Below are positions 11,133 to 22,278 of a stretch of DNA of 64,000 nucleotides, piece after piece. How positions within the stretch are numbered: position 1 is the stretch's first letter; every line of letters begins with the position of its first letter. The DNA comes from Zelopaecilomyces penicillatus (taxonomy: Eukaryota; Ascomycota; Sordariomycetes; Hypocreales; Pseudodiploosporaceae). A program made the position numbers and the translations under genes. The DNA lies in contig VCCP01000001.1 in NCBI GenBank assembly GCA_005765155.1, forward strand, positions 3,968,001-4,032,000, in the 5' to 3' direction. The notes below the pieces were generated by a model. The model did no database searches and had not been told where the DNA came from. It was given only the letters and a program-made list of their open reading frames with translations.

Positions 11133-14100
11133 CTAGCTTTTAATAGGGGGTTTTTGCAGGTTTAATAGGCTTAGAAAGCCCTGAAAAACAGGGCCTGTTA
11201 AAGCCTTAGTTAGCCTATCAGCAGGCATAGCCTTAGTTGTAAGATAATTTATCTTAAATAGCCCACTAGCTGTCTCTTGCCTAATATAGTGGAATTTTAG
11301 CAGGGTGTGCTTAGTTCGGGCATGCTGATTAGGGTTCTTAGCATTACTTATAGAGGCTGTATTATCACAATACAGGTCTATAGGCTGCTGAAGAGGGATT
11401 TTTAGCTCTATAAAGAGCCCAGAGAGCCATTTTAGCTCTTTTATAGCCTCTACTAAAGCATCTGATTCAGCTTCTGTAGTTGAGAGGGCTATAGTAGTCT
11501 GTCTCTTTGCCTTCCAGCAGATAGGCCCGCTTGCTAGCTTAAAGAGATACCCATAGATGGATTTGCTAGTAGCTTTACAGCCTGCAAAATCACTATCTGA
11601 ATAGCCTAGCAGCTGAAGAGCTAGTTGTTTAGCCTGTATAAGGTCTGAAGCCTTATAAAGGATAGCTAGTTCTTTAGAGCCTTTCAGGTATTTTAGAAGG
11701 TTCCTAGCTGCATTATAATGGTTGATATAGGCCTGTTGCATATATCGAGAAAGCCACTGTATTGGAAAAGCTATATCAGGTCTGGAAAGAAGCATAAGGT
11801 ACATTAAAGTCCCTATAATCTGCTGATAAGTCTGTTGTTCAGCAGAGGTAAGAACCTTTTTTAGGGGTTCTTTTAATGCTCCGGGTTGTAGGAGTATAGC
11901 TGTAGGGGTTGCATCTTGCAGCTGAAAGCGCTGAAGAGCCTCATCAATATACTGAGACTGGTGCAGCCATAGCTCCTTTTTAGCCCGGTTACGGCTGATT
12001 TGAACCCCTAAGAAGAAGGCTACAGGGCCTCTATCTTCTATAGCAAAGACCTTATTTAACAGGCGTTTTAGCTTGTTAATATAGGGTAGGTCCGGCCCTA
12101 TAATAAGGCAGTCATCAACGTAGGTAATAATAAAGGTGTTAGTCTGAGCATTGATAAAGACAGCCGGGTCAGAGATTAAGGGTTGGAACCCTAGAGTAGC
12201 TAGCAGCTTAATTAGCTGCTGTTGCCATTCACGGGGACCTTGCTTTAGCCCATATAGGGCCTTTTTTAGCAGGATAACCTGTTTTATAGCAGGGTTATAG
12301 CCAAGCTTGGCTAATAAAGCTGCTAAAGGCTGGTTTCCAGGGGTCTGGGTCTCTATAAAGGAAGACAGGCCTTCTGGAAATTCCATAAAAATATCCTCAG
12401 ATAACTGGCTGTTTAAAAAAGCCCCTATAAAATCAATTTGCTCGATTTCCCAGTTATAAAAGGCTGCTAAAGCTAGTAAAATCCGCCAGGTGGGGGGAAT
12501 ACTAGTAGCTGCGAAGGTTTCAAAGTAGTCTTTTCCTTCAATTTGCATAAAACCCTTTATAACAAGCCTAGCCTTATATTTTAAGGGCTGATTTTGTGAA
12601 TCCTTCTTAAGCTTAAAAACAAGCCTATTTTTCAGGATTTTTCGGTCTTTTGGAACCTCTGAAAAAGGGATAAAATGCATGACTTTAGCTTGTAGAATTT
12701 GGTGGAATTCGCTATAAATAGCGCTAATCCACTGTTCCTTAGCAGGGTCTTCTAAGGCTTGTTTCCAGCCAGCAGGTTCTGAAGAAGCCTTAGCAGTGAA
12801 TTTTGCCTTTAGCTTATAGCAGATATCTATAGGGTAGGCAAGATCTAGCTGCATAGGTTCAGAGTCTTCTGACAGCTGTTCAGGCTGTTCAGTAGGCTGT
12901 GGTAATTGTGTTACAGGCTGTGATACAGGCTGTGGCAGCTGTTATAGCGGTTGTGGCAGCTGTTGTGGCGTCTGTAGTACAGGCTCTGGCAGTTGGATAG
13001 GTCTTCTGGCTTGATCAAGGGCTTGTAAATCGGTCAGATCCTTTAGGGTAGGTTGATCTGTTGATTTTGGCGGGGTGTAAAGCTCTTCTAATTCTCCCTC
13101 TAAGCTAGAAGGGCTCTGAAGATTATGAAAATTGCCCTTTAGGCCCTGGCTTATAGGGCCTATTCCTTCTATAATACGAAGGAAAGAGGTCTTAGTTACC
13201 TGCCGGCGGGAGGGTATATAGACCGAATAGACATTTTTGCCTAGTGTAGCCAGCAGCCTGGCTGGTTCTGTTTTAGGGCTTAGTTTAGCGCCTTGTTGGC
13301 GCTTCTCAGCAGGGATAACAACCTCACAGTATGCTCCAATAGCTCTGTAGGCTGTTAAATTTGGTTTGTTAGCTGCTAGAGCTGGTTTTAGCTCTTGTAA
13401 GAAGAGCTGTAGCGGGCTGAGGTCCCTGTTTGTAACCGCTGTACAGTTGATAAGGTTAACTATAGCAGGTAAAATAGCGGTCCAGAGAAAAAGTGGCAGC
13501 TGGGCCCAGATCATAGTAGCCCGTAGTCGGTCTAAAATAACCCTTATAGAGCGTTCTGGCAGGCCATTTTGCTCATGAATATAGGGGCTAGATGTGCTAA
13601 AACCGATGCCTTTGCCTGCTAGCCAGTCTTTTAGCAGTGCTGAGACCTCTTTTCCACCGTCGAAATGCAGCCGTAGAGGGTATTTTTTATAGTGGGCTTT
13701 TAGTCCTCTAAATAGTCCCTTTATAGCAGAGAAGACAGTATAACCTTCCTTATTAGGTAGTAAAAGAACCGTTCGATAACGGGATTTTCTTTCTACTAAA
13801 ATAAGCCCTGTAGAGAGCTTATTATAAGGGATTGGTTTTATCTGAAATGTGTCTCCCTCTATAACCTCTAGCACTTCTAGCGGGTCTGGAATCGGGTTTT
13901 TAGAGGGTCTGCGTACTGATTTAGCCTGTATACATGCTAAACAGAAGAAATCTGCTTCTTTTATAGCAGTAAAATCAGGTAAGCCCGCTGAAATTTTAGC
14001 GGTCTTCTTTAGCAGCTGTAGGCCAATGTGGCCGAGACGGATGTGCCAAATTCCTGCTAGCTGTAGCAGCTTTTGGTAGCTAGTTTTAGCTGAAAGACCT

Positions 14101-15893
14101 GTATCTCCCTCTGTAACAGTGTTTTCAGAGGGTTCTAGAAGGGATATAGCATCTTCTAGTGGGTCTTGTGGCAGGCCTGAGTCTGGATCAGGGCTTTCTG
14201 GTGTGTATAGGCCTGAAATTTCAGGGCTTTTTGTTGGTTCCAGCAGCTGTTTAGCTGGTTCAGAGGGCTCAGTGAGGTCCTCATACATGCCAGGGGGGGG
14301 TTTGGAGGTGATTTCAACCGCTATTGGATAGCTATAATAGTGGTTGGAAGGCCCTGTAAATTCAGGTGTAGGCTTCCCTTTTTGCTGAAGGAAGAAGCCG
14401 TGTTTAGTGAAGTTTAGCAGTCCACAGCAGGTTCGGTCCACTATAAATAGCTTCTCTCGCAGAAGTGTACCGCCAGAAGCATAATGCTTTACCCCACTCA
14501 CTATATTTATATCCATATCAGGGATATATAGTGCATTTTTTAGCTCTAGAGTGCTATAAGTCCTGGGTTCAAGCCCTATAAGCACTGTAAATACAGCTGT
14601 TCCAGATCCTTTTGGATAGATTGGACCGCCACCAGTTGTTATAGGCCTTGGTTTCTTACTATAGGCGCTATAACTAGTAAAGAGGGTTCTATTATTAATG
14701 ATATGGCATGTCGAGCCAGTGTCGTATAGCAGGGCGTTCTTCAGATTGGCGTTATGATGAGTGCTATAAGCTGATTCTTCAGGCTCTATAGCTTCTGAAC
14801 CTTCTGTATCAGATTCAGAATCAGAGCTCCAGGTGCTGGCTGCAGTGTTCCAGTCACCTGTAGATAGGTTATAAGTGCCTATCATGAAGGAAGCTTTATC
14901 AGGTTCCTTGCTGCTAGTAGCAGGCTTCTTTGTCTTTTTATCCTTCTGAAAGGGCTTATAAGGCTGTTTTTCAGTGGATTTAGACGGTTTTTCCTTCTTT
15001 TTAAAGTCCTTATAGGTCTTTTTAGAAGGTTCCTCAGCTTCTCTAGCCCTATAAGAGCTAGCTTTTGCAACTGAAGAGCTTTTGTCTTGTAGCTCTTCTA
15101 GCAAGTCCGCCATAAGGAACTGTAAATTCAGGGCATCTAGTGAAGTGCCGAGCGCTGTATGAATCCTGATATTGTTCCTTTGGCGTTCAGCCCACTGTGG
15201 GAAAGCTTCTTTTACAGCCTTCAGATACTGATTTATCTGATCTGTGGGCTGTATAGTAACTGAAGCTAATTGTAGCTTAGCAAGTCGAGTATTGAATTCG
15301 CTATTAAATGCCTCTATAGAGCCTTTATAGCTGTTGAAGCTAAGCTCGTGAAAGGCGCTGTAGAGGGTTCCGCGCTGCAGGGTAGCACTGCGGCAGTATT
15401 GCTTATTCAGTATTTGATAAGCTTCCAGCGGTGTTGTAACCCAACTTATAGAGGCTTGTGGGTGCTGTGAGCAGCTGTCACGAAGTAATAGAAGCAAAAT
15501 AGCCTGATGGTGGTCGCTAAGGCTAAGGCTTATAGTGGGGTTTGAAAGAAAAGTAGGTAATCCAAGTGCCCGTAACTGGATTGACAGGGCCTAAAGCCAT
15601 TAATCGTAGTTGTCAGGGCCCCTTAACCTATAAGCTTCTGGAAAGGCCTGTATTTTCTTGGATAGCTCTTTTAAAGCTAGGTCCCCCAGTATATTCATAG
15701 GCTGTGCTGGCTGTAATAGCGATTGAGGTGGCTTAGGTTGAGGTTGTGGCGGTTCTTCAGTAGTCTCAGTAGCTGTGGCCACTGTAAATTGGGCCTGTAG
15801 CTGTTGTAGTTGCTGTGTGAGCTCCTGTATCTGAGACCGAAGAGCTTGTAATTCTAATGAATTCTCTTCCATTGGAAGGTCCTGACCTGACAT
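11133..15893 (-). pseudogene. copia Gag-Pol polyprotein with three nonsense codons
   Basis: One frame of 1587 codons from ATG 15893 to TAG 11133. Order: Gag (Gln/Pro-rich start MSGQDLPMEENS; a lysine-rich tract near residues 290-325 and no CCHC zinc knuckle), protease LLYDTGST (DTG ~391-393), integrase zinc finger H617-H622-C651-C654, integrase core D681-D745-E780 (35 residues from the second D to E), reverse transcriptase with YVDD ~1258-1261, and RNase H (YSDSDFAG, STTEAES, YCDNTAS, ARTKHT). The gene order PR-IN-RT-RH is diagnostic of Ty1/copia. Stops TAA at 15600, TAG at 15591 and TAA at 12942 each equal CAA/CAG with a C-to-T on the coding strand; colinear relatives have Q at the last site. 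No frameshift was found. As it stands the element cannot make full-length Pol itself. Confidence 0.93.
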
Positions 15894-16474
15894 TTTCAGG
15901 GTCAGACTGCTATAGCTGGTGGTTATAGCAGTATAAAAGAAAAATAAGCTTCTAAAAATAAGCTTATAGCTGTATAACAGTGTTATAACAGCTGAAAGTG
16001 CCGGTTATAGCAGTGCTATATATGGCTGGGTCTTAGTAAGAGCCCTGGAACTAGCCAATTGGCTAGAGGGGTGCCAGGCATAAGGGTTGCCTGTCACGTG
16101 CTAGCTATAGTCGGGTTATAGCATAGCTGGCACAGCGTCTTTGCTTAGTCAGCCGACTTCTATAGTCTTATATAGGCCTTTTGCAAAGTTGACTAGCAAT
16201 TCGAGTGTTTAACCGTATTTGGCGTAGTCAGTAAAGCCGTGACCCGTAATTCCGTAAGTCCGAATTAGTAATCCATAAATCCAAAAGTGGGTCATGCCGT
16301 AAGCTGTAGGTCCGATGTTCAACTCTTGTGTGTGCAGTGTTTTTCGTGACTTCTGATTGGTGGGAAATGAGGGTCCGACTGGTCAGAGGAGGGGCGAAAA
16401 ATCTGATGTGTAAAGAGGTTGAATACAGCAGGAAAAAGAGTCTTCTTTTTACAGTCTGGAATAACTATTCTTCC
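15894..16474 (-). other. leader of the nested copia
   Basis: Untranslated leader between the primer site and the Gag ATG, rich in short TATAGCAG/TATAACAG palindromes. A 243-bp ORF at 16328-16570 on + crosses it by chance and also enters the LTR. Confidence 0.75.
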
Positions 16475-16486
16475 GGGCTCATAACC
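16475..16486 (-). other. primer-binding site: half initiator tRNA-Met
   Basis: On minus, GGTTATGAGCCC directly follows the 5' LTR. It is the complement of GGGCTCATAACC, the anticodon stem-loop (CAT anticodon) of initiator tRNA-Met. Drosophila copia is known to prime from a cleaved 5' half of this tRNA; the same is inferred here. Confidence 0.85.
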
Positions 16487-16961
16487 TATTGCAATTTGCA
16501 GTATAAAGTTATAACTAAAGCTAGTAGCGATAGCAGTGGAAGAAAGGCAGTGAATAGTTATCCAGAGTAAAGTCTATAGAAAAGAAGAAAGAAGTGATTG
16601 AATTACCGATAGAGAAAGAAAGCAGGATTCAGCTAGGAATCCAGCTATCTTATATATCTAAATAATACTAGGATTATTTGGAATTATTTAAGAATTCCAA
16701 ATAATATTTCTTTAGATTTCTAAGCATTCCAAATAATAAGAAAGGGAGGGGTATAAGGGATAAGCCCTTATTTTACTAGTCTAGCCTGATATAGCAGGTC
16801 AGGCTGCACGGGCTTTTTAGGTCTTATAGCAGGTCAGGCTGCTACCTTATAGCAGGTCTGGCTGCTGGGGCTATAGCAGGTTTAGCTGCTAAGCTATAGT
16901 AGGTCTAGCTACTAATCTTATAACAGGTCAGGCTGTTATATAAAACCCGCCTATTTTAACA
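16487..16961 (-). repeat. 5' LTR of the nested copia, with palindromic unit array
   Basis: 475 bp, identical by eye to the 3' LTR. Two internal structures stand out. At 16673-16705 there is a perfect 13-bp inverted repeat (attatttggaatt / aattccaaataat) around a 7-nt loop. At about 16789-16945 there are six units of the form TAtaRYAGgtcwggcTRYTA. This LTR also marks the left edge of the tandem duplication. Confidence 0.95.
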
Positions 16962-16966
16962 GATCT

Positions 16967-19900
16967 AAAGTAATAAACCAGTTCATTCTATATAATCAAT
17001 TATATAGTTTATTAATTAATAATAAGGGTATTTAATTCTTGATTATGACTGTATTCAATAATCAATAATCCATAACTAGTTATAGCTTGCTATTCTTTTT
17101 TGATATAAATATAATAGGGTATTCTACTTTAGATATAAATAATTAGATATATCCCTTTTTAAGTATTTTATTAAGATACTTTTATAATATTTTAAGTTCC
17201 TTAGTATTTAATATATAGATCTTAGTAAAAGTAGGCTTCTTTCTATCTATAATCTGAATTTTATAATCCTATTAGTTATATAAGGGAAGCTTTATTTTAA
17301 GCTCTTTGCAAAACAATTTAATATACTTATAGTATTCTTCTAATATAGGTATAAGTTATTTTTCTATATCTAAGGGTGATTTATCCTTAGAGTATTCTTA
17401 TAGTTACTCCATTATTATCCTAAGGGTAGTAATAACCTATTGGGTTTATTATTATCGATTATTATATTGTTTTTTGGTATGATTTCCTAGTAGGAGGCCT
17501 TTCTTAATAGCTATAAAGTATACTTTCTTTATTTTGCTTATTATTATTGGATCTTTATAATTTCTTAGAGATAATATAATATTACTCTATTATATCTAGC
17601 CTATCTTTTAATTAATCTATAGGTTATTATTAAATAATCAGAGATAGCCTAATATAAGTTTATATTCTCTAGTATCCATTATATTAAATATAATATTATC
17701 TTAATATCCTTAGACTTTGAATTAGAGATAATCAGTCTTTTTATTAATCTATCCTCTATTATAGGTAAAGGTATTTCCTTTTAGGTTATATAAGGGGTAT
17801 GATTCTTCCTTATTATATTATAGCAGTTATATATGATTTATAGCTTTTAGTGATATATAATTACTTATTACTTCATTATCCATTAGAGCATAGAAATAAT
17901 ATCCTATAATCTATATTTCTATTATTAGTTTAAGCCTATTAGTGCTTATTATATAGAGGGTCTTTTATAGGGGGTTATACTATAACCCTCTTATAAGCGA
18001 TTTTACTTGTTTTTTGAGTTTCTAGGATTGTATTCCTTATATAGTCTATTATAATTTATTCTATCTAAGCCTTGAGTAATTATATAGTATAGAGTTCGAT
18101 CAGCTTGACTTCCTTTATAGGTTTAGAAGTTAAATTCTTATTTATAGAGGTTCTTTATTTTCTTATATATATGTTTATTTTCTTTTATATATTATCTGTA
18201 TTAAGGTTTGTTATAATTAATTGCTATTATAGCTTTGTATTAAATTCTTCCTAGGATACTATCTTTTAATAGTTATCTTTTATACTATTATATTAGCTTC
18301 TATTATAAGTATATATTGTATTTAAGGTTGATACAATTATATAAGTCCTCCTTTCTATAGTCTATGAGTTATGGTTTGTTATATTCTAATTTAAGCTTTT
18401 CCTATTTATAGACCTTATAATAGATAGACTTATAGTCTTTGTTTTTAGCTCCTTATCTATATTCTTCTAGGGTCTTAGGGTATAATTCAAATATACTAAT
18501 TCCAAAAGGTATAAAGTACTCAGCCTTATACTAGTTAATAAATTGATCTTCTATAAGGATATTCTTGATTTCTTATACTCCTATATAGCATAGAAAGAAT
18601 TCATTCTGGATTTTTATTTTCTGGTATTAAAAATAGGAGAAATCAATATATAATATCCAATTAATTTCATTATAGAAAATATAATTAGAGTCTAAGAGTA
18701 TATTATTATCTTTATATTTATTATAGTTGGTTTTTAATATAAAAGCTTTTCTAAGGTAATCTCCTGGGATAGGGATACCTAAGCCTTCTTTTAATATCTA
18801 TTCATAGATATATTTAATGATTATAAGTTAAAGGTTAACTTTATTTATATAGCTTAATACTTATATAAGTTTGATTATTGCTTCCCTAAGGTATTTATAG
18901 GCAGTACTCTTAGGTGGTGGATATAGTATAGTATAGTATTAAGTTATCCTAAGAGGTTCTTTATTCTTGGATTCTAAAGAGCTAGAGTCTAAGCTATTAT
19001 TTATTATTTTATCTTTAATCAGGGTATTTTTATTATCTATAGTAAGGATTATTTATTAATCTGGAATCTCTTTGAAGTATTCTTTCTTATCTATATCTAT
19101 ATTTAGTTATTAATCCTATTATATAGTACTGGATTGGGTTAGTATAGTTTATAGTATTAGTGATTATTGGGGTATGGGATATTTATAGTTTCTGGGTTGT
19201 TCTTGTCCCTATCCTCTTTATCCTATTATAATTAGGGTTTGTCTGTTTATAGCTATAGTATATATGCTTTATTATATATTGGGTATTAGTTTCTAAGATT
19301 TCTTATCTTTTTTGGGTTATTTATATTGCTAGGAGATATATCTATATCTATTATAGTTATAATATTAGACTTTTAATATATCTCTTTTCTAGATTATATT
19401 AAGTTCTATTCTTCTAGGATTTAAGGTATATTTATAGGTAATAGGTTCTTCTCTATATCTGTCTTAATTAGATTAGTATTATGGTTTTTGTCTAAAATCA
19501 TTCTATTCTAATCCTTTGGTTTTCCTTTATTTATATTATATAAACTATCTATTATCAATCTTAATAGCTATTCTAATATACTTAACCAAATTTTTAGATC
19601 TATCCTCCTTGAAGAGTTTATCCTTGATTTCTTCCTTAAGTCTATTATAAAAGTACTTTATTAATATATTATCTTCCTAGGTGATCTATAAGGTGATCTA
19701 TTTGAATTCTAAGGTATAGTCTAAGGCTGATTTATATTGGTATAGTAGTTTAAGTTTTTCGATTATAGCTCTCTCTTTATCTACTTATCCAAAGACTTCT
19801 TTGATTATATCTTTAAAGTTATTATATTTTTGAAAGATCTTTTTGGTTTTATTATTCTAGTCTTTTTCCTCCTTGTTTATATAATCTCTTATAATAGGTT

Positions 19901-20247
19901 CGAACTATTTAAGGGCAGCCCCCTCTATATATCCTATAGTATATAGGATTTTTATAGATTCCTTTTATAACTGATAGGGGTAGAACTAATGGTAAGCTTT
20001 GAGTTGTATTAAGAATATTTAAAGTGATCTAGAATATCTAATAAAAGATTCTAGCTTATAAGATTTAATGATTTTGCTAAGGTCTTTCTATTTAGCTTAT
20101 AACTTAATTTTAAGTTCTATATTCTTCTTATATAGAGCCTAAAGCTTAGTAGTAAGTGAGGTAAGGATTAGTTAAGTAATATCTATAATAATTAATTAAG
20201 GCAATTAATAATATTACTTAGGGTTATATAATAACTTATTAAATAAG
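16967..20247 (-). pseudogene. gypsy 1 5' half: Gag and protease/RT start
   Basis: RIP-decayed coding remnant on minus. Near 19.86-19.97 kb it reads YIEGAALK.FEP..RDYI.., matching the Gag family pattern of fungal gypsy elements (GAAL-W-F). The RT N-terminal part abuts the copia insertion. No useful open frame remains. Confidence 0.72.
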
Positions 20248-20258
20248 AGTTATTAATA
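20248..20258 (-). other. putative self-priming site of gypsy 1
   Basis: On minus, TATTAATAACT directly abuts the 5' LTR and is perfectly complementary over 11 nt to AGTTATTAATA inside the same LTR (20438-20448). Tf1 of fission yeast primes this way, with the first 11 nt of its RNA. No tRNA 3'-end match (TGG..) is visible. The same arrangement occurs in gypsy 2. Confidence 0.55.
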
Positions 20259-20715
20259 TATAATATTTAATGAATTCCTAAGGGATAAATCTAATAAAAA
20301 GGGTTTATATTAATAGATAAGTTAGAGTATTCTAAGTAATATATCTATTATATTGGTAATAGATATTAAGTATTATAATCAGGGGTTAAGTATTAGTATA
20401 GTAAGTAATAGTGAATAATATAATAAAGTTAAAAGTGTATTAATAACTATCTAAGCTATATCTAAAGAATAAAAATTAAGGGTATATATATATATTATAG
20501 ATTATGATTTAAATTATAATCCTTATTACTAGATTATATTTAGAATTATAAGCTATCCTATTAAATCATAGTTTTAAGAGTAATCCTAAGCCCAGAATCA
20601 CCTTTAGAATTATAATCTAATTCCATTCAATTCCAAGCCTCTAATATATACCTAGTAACATTACAAGTTATATAACCGAGGCCCACTGTATAACCTTGGC
20701 TGTTAGGTCATGATA
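20259..20715 (-). repeat. 5' LTR of gypsy element 1
   Basis: 457 bp, colinear with 6894-7350 but more RIP-mutated. Confidence 0.88.
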
Positions 20716-21024
20716 TATACTATATTATTAATAATAGAACCCTCTTTACTAGTTATAGTACCTATAATAAGAAACCAAGGCCTATAGCAACTGATGGCGG
20801 TCCAATCTATCCAAAAGGATCTGGAATAGCTGTATTTATAGTGCTTATAGGGCTTGAACCCAGGACTTATAGCACTCTAGAGCTGAAAAATGCACTATAT
20901 ATCTCTGATATAGATATAAATATAATGAGTGGGATAAAGCATTATACTTCTGGCAGTACACTTCTATAAGAGAAGCTATTTATAATAGACCGAACCTGCT
21001 ATAGACTACTAAACTTTACTAAAC
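20716..21024 (+). pseudogene. outer copia fragment: protease to pre-integrase
   Basis: Continues the outer copia after gypsy 1 (..IINNRTLFTSYS.. in the family) and ends at LLNFTK, where gypsy 2 inserted. Several RIP stops. Confidence 0.85.
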
Positions 21025-21482
21025 TATAATATTTAATGAATTCCCAAGGGATAAACCTAATAAAGAGGGGTTTATATTAGCAGATAAGTCAGGGCATTCT
21101 AAGTAATATATCTATTATATTAATAATAGATATAGAGTATTATAATCAAGAGTTAAGTATTAGTATAATAAGCAATAGCAAACAATATAATAAAGTTAAA
21201 AGTGTATTAATAACTATCTAAACTATATCTAAAGAGTGAAAATTAAGGGTATATATATACATTATGGATTATGATTTAAGCTATAATCCTTATTACTGGA
21301 TTATACTTAGAATTATAAGCTATCCTATTAGATTATAGTTTTAAAAGTAATCCTAAGCCTAGGATTACCTTTAGAATTATAATCCAATTCTATATAGTTC
21401 TAAGCCTCTAATATATACCTAATAATATTATAAATTATATAATTAAGGCCTATTATATAATCTTAGCTATTAGATTATAATA
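21025..21482 (-). repeat. 3' LTR of gypsy element 2
   Basis: 458 bp, colinear with 6894-7350. Confidence 0.85.
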
Positions 21483-21595
21483 TAATATCTCTCTTTTAAA
21501 AGGTCTTATTCTTAAGATTTATAAATATATCTTTTCTTTCTTTCTTAATATTTTATAAGTTATAGGATTTATATTATATTGAATTATTTCTTATA

Positions 21596-22278
21596 ATATC
21601 AGATTATATTAGAAAACCTTAATATTCTTTTAAGAAGACTATTAAATATTCTATACTAGCTAAGGGTATAGATTTTAATAATAAATTAATAAATATATTA
21701 TATTCTTATTATTTTAAATAAAAACAATCTTATTATATAATAGAAAATAATAACTATTATATAGCCTATATAAAGCAGGGTCACTCTTATAATAGTATTT
21801 TAATAGCATCCTTATATATATATTATCTTTATAATATAATATCCAATTCTTATTAATTTCATTAATAATAAAACTTTTAGAGCAATACTATTATCTAGAC
21901 TCTAAAGAAAAGAAAACTAAAGAGAATATCTTAGATATCTAGGATCAATTATCTAAACTATAATTATAGCTTTCTTTAGCTCTTAATCGTTTATCTTATA
22001 TTTATAAGCTTAAGAAGAAGGCTAAGGAGTAAAGTTCTAAGTTGATTTATTAGGATTTAAAGGAATTAGATACTAAGAATAGGATTAATCTAATTCCTAC
22101 CCTAGAGGTATATAAGCATTATATAGTATTAGATTTATAGTTCCTAGGTACTCTAAATAAGATAGATTAATCTTCCTTGGGTTTAAGCAATAAGTTTATT
22201 GATTTAGGGTCTTTAGCTGGGCTGACTGGTTTTAAAGGAACTATTATAGTATTAGGTAATAATGGTTTAAATAATTAA
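21596..22278 (+). pseudogene. antisense accessory ORF of gypsy 2
   Basis: Same position and orientation as 7464-8173. The six positions of the zinc-cluster spacing are again all TAT, although intervening codons have diverged (for example TAA where gypsy 1 has CAA). The second part ends ..GTIIVLGNNGLNN at stop 22276-22278. Several stops at CAG/CAA positions. Confidence 0.55.

Larger units (their letters stand above)
10630..16961 (-). mobile_element. young nested Ty1/copia element, nearly intact
   Basis: A 6332-bp copia element on minus, inserted in the RT region of gypsy 1 with target duplication gatct (10625-10629 and 16962-16966). The two 475-bp LTRs (10630-11104 and 16487-16961) are identical by eye. 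The polypurine tract, primer site and one long polyprotein frame are all present; only three nonsense codons break it. Its composition is far less AT-rich than the surrounding gypsy, so it arrived after most of the RIP. Confidence 0.95.
6894..20715 (-). mobile_element. Ty3/gypsy element 1, RIP-decayed, split by a nested copia
   Basis: Inserted in the protease codons of the outer copia with target duplication catac/tatac (6889-6893 and 20716-20720; one C-to-T apart). LTRs of 457 bp lie at 6894-7350 and 20259-20715. The element runs on minus: Gag, reverse transcriptase, RNase H and integrase read from right to left, and a purine-rich tract lies at the inner edge of the left LTR. With the nested copia and its duplicated gatct removed it is about 7.49 kb. 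Heavy TpA enrichment and frequent stops show strong RIP. Confidence 0.9.

Noticed and set aside
13366..14331. Plus-strand ORFs of 70-76 codons
   Set aside because: They lie antisense inside the copia integrase/linker region and have shadow composition.
16328..16570. 80-codon plus ORF
   Set aside because: Crosses copia leader, primer site and LTR; chance.
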